NCBI GenBank assembly: GCA_001805695.1
Contig: MHGT01000001.1
Location: forward strand, 1 to 10,256
Direction: 5' to 3'
DNA: 10,256 nucleotides
Source of the DNA: Omnitrophica WOR_2 bacterium RIFCSPHIGHO2_02_FULL_67_20
GTDB taxonomy: Bacteria; Omnitrophota; Gorgyraeia; Aquiviventales; Aquiviventaceae
Shown: piece after piece, positions 1 to 4,000 of the stretch
How positions within the stretch are numbered: position 1 is the first letter of the stretch
How the letters are laid out: each line of letters starts with the position of its first letter
Position numbers and translations under genes: made by a program
Notes under the pieces: generated by a model
What the model was told of the DNA's origin: nothing
The model's input: the letters and a program-made list of their open reading frames with translations, nothing else
Database searches by the model: none

Positions 1-1863
1 GTACGCCTCGGGCTGGTAGTAGTCGTAGTAGCTGACGAAATACTCCACCGCGTTGTTGGGAAAGAGGCTCTTGAACTCGCTGTAGAGCTGGGCGGCGAGC
101 GTCTTGTTGTGCGAGATGACGAGGGTGGGCCGGTTCACGTTGGCGATGACGTGCGCGATGGTGAACGTGTTGTGGACGAAGAGACCGCCGAAGCCAGCCA
201 AAAATGTTTCATTATCCGGCACGCTCAAGTCGTACACCCATTGACAGTTGCTTGGTTCTTGGGTCAAGGAGCTCACTGGCGTCCAGCGCACTCGTGTTAA
301 CTGCCGCCAACGTACGATTTGGTCCCCCAGTGTGAGGCGCTCCTGTTGTAGCGCCCCTTCTTCAATGGCCTCGATGAGCTTAAGGAAGAGGGTGCGCGAG
401 GGCCTTCGATGCCCAGACTCAATAAGCGAGATCATGGATCGTACGCACCCAGCGCGCGTCGCCAGCGCGCGCTGGGTCCATCCCAGTTGAGCCCGCGCCG
501 CCTCAAGCTCGCATGGACTAAACGGGATGACGTCGACATTCGTATTTGCTCGTTTGTCCAGACAGGACTTGAGGAGCCGCGATTTTCTCAGGCTTGAAAA
601 GTTTATCTGTGTCGAGAACCGCTTGAGCTGCTCCGCGCCAGAAATGCCGATTCGATAGTAGAAATCGCCTCGATGGTCTGAGTTTGTCGCCCGCTTGAAA
701 CGGCGTGACATTCTTGGCCAAAGACCAAAGGACGTCAGAGCGTACCCCAGTTGTGAAGCGAGCTGAGCGCTTGCTGTGGTGACCGTAACTTCATCATGTT
801 CTACGCCACCGTCACCTGCGTAGTATGTGGCAAGGAGACGGCTCAACTGGGCGCGGTTCAGCTCCGGCCAGAAGTCTGGCAGCCGCTTTTCTCTGGATGT
901 CGCACCGCACCACGCATGCAGCAGGCGCGCGTACAGGCTCCAGGCGATTACATAATCATAGCCGTTTGAACGTACGCGCCACGTCAAACCCAGATTGGTA
1001 AGGCACCGTTCAAGCCGTCGCTGGAGGTCGGGCTCCTGGCAGGAAATCATGAAGTACTGATCTTCGGCATGACCCTCGGCTATGTAGAAGCCGAGAAGCT
1101 CTAGGAGGTCGTTCGAAATCGGCACAGCCAAGGGCATGCTCCTCCCTCCGTGGTGGAGAGTGACGGATGCCTGTTCCAAGTCGAACTGGGCGCCATCAGT
1201 CCGGAGCTTCAGAGCGTCATTAAGATGCAGGCGTGGTTCTCGATTGGCAGGCGGGAAGTTGGGGTCCAAGAAAATCCGCCGGTCATCGCGCAATGCCTCG
1301 GCCGCGGATACCGCGCTCAGCCCCTGCATTTCTGGGAGTTCGAAAGGAAGCGGGAGGTAATCTCCAACTCGAACCTCATGAGTCTCCAAAAGCTTTAACT
1401 CTCCATCTCGAAGGACCCAAAGATTGTGGTCTCCCGTCACTCGGACTGAACGCCCGCACGTGGTTTCCAATCGCCAAAGCGTCTGAGGAGCTTGGTGCCG
1501 CAGGACGGCGGTTACAGGCTTGATTTCAACCTTGAGCGTCTCAGGATTGATGCTAAGGGTGAAATGCGCAGGGGTCCCGGCCAGGAACAGTGTTTCCGTA
1601 TCACCCTGACGAGTTGGAGAGATGTCACCGCTCATGAGTTGATCGACGAAATCCCCAATTGGCACGAGTTTGGCGTTCAGTCCGAAATCGGCCTGCTCAT
1701 AACTCCACACCAGTTCTTTCGGGGGCAGGCTCTTGCCCGAGCCGGTGACGCCGAGGAGGGTCTGGAACTTCTTCCCTTCCTCAACACCCTTGGTGAGCAC
1801 GTCAATCGCCTGCGGCTGATCGCCTTTGGGTGCCAGATCTGTCACGAGCTCGAATCTATCCAT
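1..1863 (-). CDS. uvrB: UvrB, excinuclease ABC subunit B, interrupted by an intein (5' part; gene continues past left edge)
   Basis: UvrB is the damage-verifying, helicase-fold subunit of the UvrABC nucleotide excision repair complex. I translated the whole minus frame from ATG at 1863-1861 to base 1 and found no stop. The first 44 codons are the UvrB N-terminus (MDRFELVTDLAPKGDQPQAI, then KFQTLLGVTGSGK, the Walker A loop). After a 521-codon intein the frame resumes with TFTIAHVIANVNRPTLVISH, then NKTLAAQLYSEFKSLFP and YFVSYYDYYQPEAY, which are standard UvrB motifs. Joining the two parts restores an uninterrupted GVTGSGK-TFT. About 100 extein residues are visible; UvrB is usually about 660-700 aa, so the helicase C-terminal part lies outside. 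The start is 15 bases after the stop of the upstream gene. No Shine-Dalgarno is visible, so translational coupling is likely. Function requires protein splicing, because the intein splits the ATP-binding loop. Confidence 0.96.
   Translation of the reverse strand, partial: MDRFELVTDLAPKGDQPQAIDVLTKGVEEGKKFQTLLGVTGSGKSLPPKELVWSYEQADFGLNAKLVPIGDFVDQLMSGDISPTRQGDTETLFLAGTPAHFTLSINPETLKVEIKPVTAVLRHQAPQTLWRLETTCGRSVRVTGDHNLWVLRDGELKLLETHEVRVGDYLPLPFELPEMQGLSAVSAAEALRDDRRIFLDPNFPPANREPRLHLNDALKLRTDGAQFDLEQASVTLHHGGRSMPLAVPISNDLLELLGFYIAEGHAEDQYFMISCQEPDLQRRLERCLTNLGLTWRVRSNGYDYVIAWSLYARLLHAWCGATSREKRLPDFWPELNRAQLSRLLATYYAGDGGVEHDEVTVTTASAQLASQLGYALTSFGLWPRMSRRFKRATNSDHRGDFYYRIGISGAEQLKRFSTQINFSSLRKSRLLKSCLDKRANTNVDVIPFSPCELEAARAQLGWTQRALATRAGCVRSMISLIESGHRRPSRTLFLKLIEAIEEGALQQERLTLGDQIVRWRQLTRVRWTPVSSLTQEPSNCQWVYDLSVPDNETFLAGFGGLFVHNTFTIAHVIANVNRPTLVISHNKTLAAQLYSEFKSLFPNNAVEYFVSYYDYYQPEAY
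364..507 (-). other. Xre-family helix-turn-helix embedded in the intein
   Basis: Intein residues about 409-456 read as a canonical Xre/Cro helix-turn-helix. LEAARAQLGWTQRALATRAG gives helices 1-2 with the usual LGxTQxxLA signature. CVRSMISLIESGHRRPS gives the recognition helix and the standard (I)ExGxRRPS ending. The domain sits between the LAGLIDADG region and the C-terminal splicing blocks. It most likely adds DNA contacts for the endonuclease's target recognition. It could in principle regulate transcription, but it is released only as part of the spliced intein. The fold call is firm; the role is inferred. Confidence 0.85.
577..1107 (-). other. LAGLIDADG homing endonuclease domain of the UvrB intein
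   Basis: Intein residues about 209-385. The first LAGLIDADG helix is LLELLGFYIAEG (209-220), ending in the acidic-Gly pair. The second is LLATYYAGDGG (299-309), with Asp307 in the catalytic position. Both acidic residues (Glu219 and Asp307) that coordinate the metal at the active-site interface are kept, so the enzyme is probably able to cut an intein-less uvrB allele and drive homing. The motif spacing of about 90 residues is normal for a monomeric two-motif enzyme. Activity is inferred from residue conservation only. Confidence 0.88.
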
Positions 1864-1878
1864 AGTCAGGATTAGGAA

Positions 1879-3066
1879 TTACGGTGCATTTTCAAATTCA
1901 TTCCAGTGGCTGGCAGTCGTCGTATGAACCGAACGGTCAAATGCATTATCGCGGACCGCCACATCCTCTACATTTAACCAGAGTCGGTACGGGCCGTCTT
2001 GTTGAGTTTGGACGAACCAATCACCAAGAAAAGAGAGATTGAGCTGGTGGCGTCCCAACTCTTGGGGAACACGCGCCACCACCGTCGGGCCCCAAAACAT
2101 CATATGCGAGGCGCATTGCAGGTTCTCAACCGACCAGTCCCTCTCTTGGCCAGCTGACGGATGAGCTCTCCACACTTGACCGCCGGTGTGATCCAGAAGC
2201 GTTCCGCATACGAGATATTCTCCCTCCGGGTCCGTCACTTCCACCTCAACCTTCATATGCAGGAATTCAAACTTGCCGTCGCTATCTCGATCGCCGTGTA
2301 CTTCCTGTACACGACCGGTCAATCGGGCACCCTGTCGCGAGATCTTGAACCCGATAACGCCAAGACGCTCAAGATGTCGGGACTGATCTGTCGCGCGAAC
2401 GTCAAACCCATAACCGCCCGATTGGTCGAATGTGACGGAGGCCGTATACACGCCGTCGTCCGCATGTTCGTCACCGCGCGTTCCGTCATCGACAAACACC
2501 AGTGCGTCCTTCCCCATACCGTCACTTCCTTCTGACGGAGCGCCTCGGGCTAAGCCTGTGACCTTCGCTCCTCGTACCGGCTGACCGTCGCACGGAAGTT
2601 TTACCTCTGCTCGCAGTGAATCTCCGGGGTGAGCCCAGCGGGCGGCAGGAGTAGCTAGAGAGCAGCTCGATCCCCTGATGAGGAATTCCGGTTTGAATAC
2701 TTCATGGTTAAAGTTCAGGGTCCAGCTTCCCGAAGGCGGGGCTTTCACCGTCACCGAATGCGAAAAGAAATGCTGAACACCATGGGTCGGTATTTGTATT
2801 GTCTGAAACGAAACGGTGGGGTCATTGTTCAACCGTGACGGATCGATGCGCCTATTCTTGGGGTCAACAAGAAACCATGCGCCATCGCTGCCTTCAGATG
2901 TCATGTACCGAAAGACAAGCTCGTCTGCTTCATCAACCAGAAACCTGTACTCACCCGACCTGGTAAACGTCGCAACGGTCTGCTCAGAATCCCCTGCGGT
3001 GACGGTACACGGGTTCATGAGCAGCAGACCCGCGCCAATAACGACCCGCTTGGCTATCCTTCTCAT
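1879..3066 (-). CDS. Secreted protein of unknown function with beta-sandwich-like repeats
   Basis: This 395-residue protein starts with a signal peptide: MRRIAKR, a hydrophobic core VVIGAGLLLMN, and a likely cleavage near VTAG at about residue 25. No anchor is seen at the C-terminus. Residues about 25-125 look like a pre-peptidase or bacterial C-terminal-type beta domain (FTRSGEYRFLVDEADELVFR). Residues about 140-245 resemble the extracellular Ig-like modules that carry DDGTRGDEHADDGVYTASV, a turn motif common in large exported proteins and sometimes calcium-binding. DRDSDGKFEF at about 260 is another Asp-rich, possibly calcium-binding loop. The end, DGPYRLWLNVEDVAV, resembles modules in VWA-type exported proteins. 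The ATG overlaps the nadC stop as ATGA, and GGAGG lies 13 bases upstream, so expression is coupled to nadC. G+C is below that of the metabolic neighbours (35 of 60 bases at 2401-2460). No enzymatic motif is recognised. Confidence 0.85.
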   Translation of the reverse strand: MRRIAKRVVIGAGLLLMNPCTVTAGDSEQTVATFTRSGEYRFLVDEADELVFRYMTSEGSDGAWFLVDPKNRRIDPSRLNNDPTVSFQTIQIPTHGVQHFFSHSVTVKAPPSGSWTLNFNHEVFKPEFLIRGSSCSLATPAARWAHPGDSLRAEVKLPCDGQPVRGAKVTGLARGAPSEGSDGMGKDALVFVDDGTRGDEHADDGVYTASVTFDQSGGYGFDVRATDQSRHLERLGVIGFKISRQGARLTGRVQEVHGDRDSDGKFEFLHMKVEVEVTDPEGEYLVCGTLLDHTGGQVWRAHPSAGQERDWSVENLQCASHMMFWGPTVVARVPQELGRHQLNLSFLGDWFVQTQQDGPYRLWLNVEDVAVRDNAFDRSVHTTTASHWNEFENAP

Positions 3067-3965
3067 TGGGATCCCATCACCTCCAGCGATAGGTCAATTG
3101 CAGGTGCGGAATGTGTGAGCCGGCCGATGGAGATGTGGTCGACGCCGGTGCGCGCGATGGCCCGGACGTTGGCGAGCGTGACGCCGCCGGACACCTCCAA
3201 GAGCGGCGAAGGGTGAAGGGCGAAGGGCGAAGGGGGCCGGAGAGCTACGGCTTTTCGGATGTCTCGGAGGCTCCAGTTATCCAAGAGAATCGCGTCAGGC
3301 CTTGCGCGCAGAGCAGCGGCAAACTCCCGGAGATTGACCACCTCGACTTCAACGAATCGTCGAGGTCGCACGCGCTTCGCTTCATTGATCGCGATTTCAA
3401 TCAATGTGTTTCCCTTCGCCCTTCGCCCCCGACCCTTCGCCCTCAGGTGGTTGGTCTTGATCAGGACGGCTTCCGCAAGATTCGTGCGGTGGCTCTTCCC
3501 TCCCCCCGCCCGGACCGCCTCCTTCTCCAGCGCGCGCAGGCCGGGGAGCGTCTTGCGGGTGTCGAGGATCACGGCGCGCGTCCCGCGGGTGCGCTCCGCG
3601 AAGGCGCGGGTCAGCGTGGCGATGCCGGAGAGGTGGCCGAGCAGGTTCAGCGAAGTCCGCTCCGCGGCGAAGATGGAGCGCGCCCGGCCCTTGATCGTCA
3701 GGATGGTTGTCCCGGGCGAAAACCGCGCGCCGGAACGCGCGTGGAGCCGGCACCGCAACGAGGGGTCGAACGTGGTGAAGGCCAGCGCGGCGACCCTGAC
3801 GCCGGCGGCGATGCCAGGCGCCTTGGCCACGATGCGCGCCCGGATGCGGGCGTTAGCCGGGATCACCGCGCGCGAGGTGACGTCGCGCTGGGCGGTGTCT
3901 TCCTTGAACGACAGGCGGATGAGTTGGAGTGCGGCTGTACGATTCATCTGGTCAGCTGAGCCCAT
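3063..3965 (-). CDS. nadC: Nicotinate-nucleotide diphosphorylase (quinolinate phosphoribosyltransferase)
   Basis: NadC converts quinolinate and PRPP to nicotinate mononucleotide, CO2 and pyrophosphate, the entry of de novo NAD synthesis into mononucleotides. The 300-residue product shows the family landmarks: ERTSLNLLGHLSGIATLTR (102-120), the substrate loop DTRKTLPGLRALEKEAVRAG (135-154), GGKSHR, then AVLIKTNH (166-173), EVEV (206-209), ILLDNWSL and LEVSGGVTLANVRAI. It ends with GVDHISIGRLTHSAPAIDLS. It is slightly longer than usual (about 280). The excess is two low-complexity stretches, residues 176-185 and 245-254, which are heptamer arrays read in frame in surface loops after NH and before LLEVSGG. 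The start at 3965 abuts a GC-rich hairpin. Met7 (3947) would also fit the family's N-terminus. The stop overlaps the next gene's ATG. Confidence 0.95.
   Translation of the reverse strand: MGSADQMNRTAALQLIRLSFKEDTAQRDVTSRAVIPANARIRARIVAKAPGIAAGVRVAALAFTTFDPSLRCRLHARSGARFSPGTTILTIKGRARSIFAAERTSLNLLGHLSGIATLTRAFAERTRGTRAVILDTRKTLPGLRALEKEAVRAGGGKSHRTNLAEAVLIKTNHLRAKGRGRRAKGNTLIEIAINEAKRVRPRRFVEVEVVNLREFAAALRARPDAILLDNWSLRDIRKAVALRPPSPFALHPSPLLEVSGGVTLANVRAIARTGVDHISIGRLTHSAPAIDLSLEVMGSQ
3206..3233. repeat. Heptamer half-array (GCGAAGG)4 inside nadC
   Basis: Four consecutive 7-nt units on the plus strand: GCGAAGG, GTGAAGG, GCGAAGG, GCGAAGG. They are read on the minus strand as NadC residues 245-254 (PSPFALHPSP), just before the conserved LLEVSGG. 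The unit is the reverse complement of the CCCTTCG units at 3412-3439, so the two halves could pair across the 178 coding bases between them. Confidence 0.85.
3412..3439. repeat. Heptamer half-array (CCCTTCG)4 inside nadC, identical to a valS copy
   Basis: Units CCCTTCG, CCCTTCG, CCCCCGA, CCCTTCG, encoding NadC residues 176-185 (AKGRGRRAKG). The 33 bases 3412-3444 are identical to 6230-6262 in valS, including the aberrant third unit, so the two copies share a recent origin. The reading frames differ: the sequence yields AKGRGRRAKG here and EGSGAKGEG in ValRS. Confidence 0.9.
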
Positions 3966-3985
3966 GCCCCCGGCTGGCTGGGGGC
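3966..3985. promoter_or_regulatory. GC-rich hairpin directly upstream of the nadC start
   Basis: GCCCCC (3966-3971) and GGGGGC (3980-3985) form a 6-bp all-GC stem with an 8-base loop. In the transcript the stem ends exactly at the ATG at 3965. It lies in the 35-base valS-nadC gap. There is no U tract, so it is not a typical factor-independent terminator. It could slow initiation at the first ATG and favour the one at 3947. Its regulatory role is inferred. Confidence 0.4.
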
Positions 3986-4000
3986 GCTAAGAAGGCAATC

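Larger units (their letters stand above)
169..1731 (-). mobile_element. In-frame intein with LAGLIDADG homing endonuclease in the UvrB P-loop
   Basis: This is a 521-residue intervening protein, uninterrupted and in frame with both exteins. It starts with Ser1 (SLPPKELVWS), a block A nucleophile. VPIGDFVDQLM follows at 23-33. Block B lies near 91-107 with the TxxH motif TGDH (Thr99, His102) and then VGDYLPLP. The C-terminal block F is WVYDLSVPDNETFLAG at 498-513, and block G is GGLFVHN at 515-521. The penultimate His520 and terminal Asn521 are followed by Thr as the first C-extein residue. All residues expected for a class 1 splicing reaction are present, so it should be active. Between the splicing halves lie a LAGLIDADG endonuclease and a helix-turn-helix. 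Block A and B wording resembles archaeal polymerase-type inteins more than the short bacterial ones; this is a judgement from memory, not a search. G+C is lower than in the flanking genes (29 of 60 bases at 541-600). Confidence 0.95.

Noticed and set aside
518..721. A 67-codon minus-strand frame as a small gene
   Set aside because: It is an alternative frame inside the intein endonuclease region. The intein frame explains the sequence fully.
169..1731. Group I or II intron, or an insertion sequence disrupting uvrB
   Set aside because: The insert keeps the reading frame at both ends and encodes Hint splicing blocks with terminal His-Asn. No transposase, terminal inverted repeats or target duplication are seen.
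1136..1875. Several plus-strand frames of 74-127 codons opposite the uvrB 5' region
   Set aside because: The opposite strand encodes an uninterrupted UvrB-intein frame with conserved splicing and endonuclease motifs. The plus-strand products have no motifs or good start contexts.
3111..3990. Long plus-strand frames opposite nadC
   Set aside because: They are shadows of nadC in high-G+C DNA. They show no recognisable motifs and conflict with the clear NadC translation.
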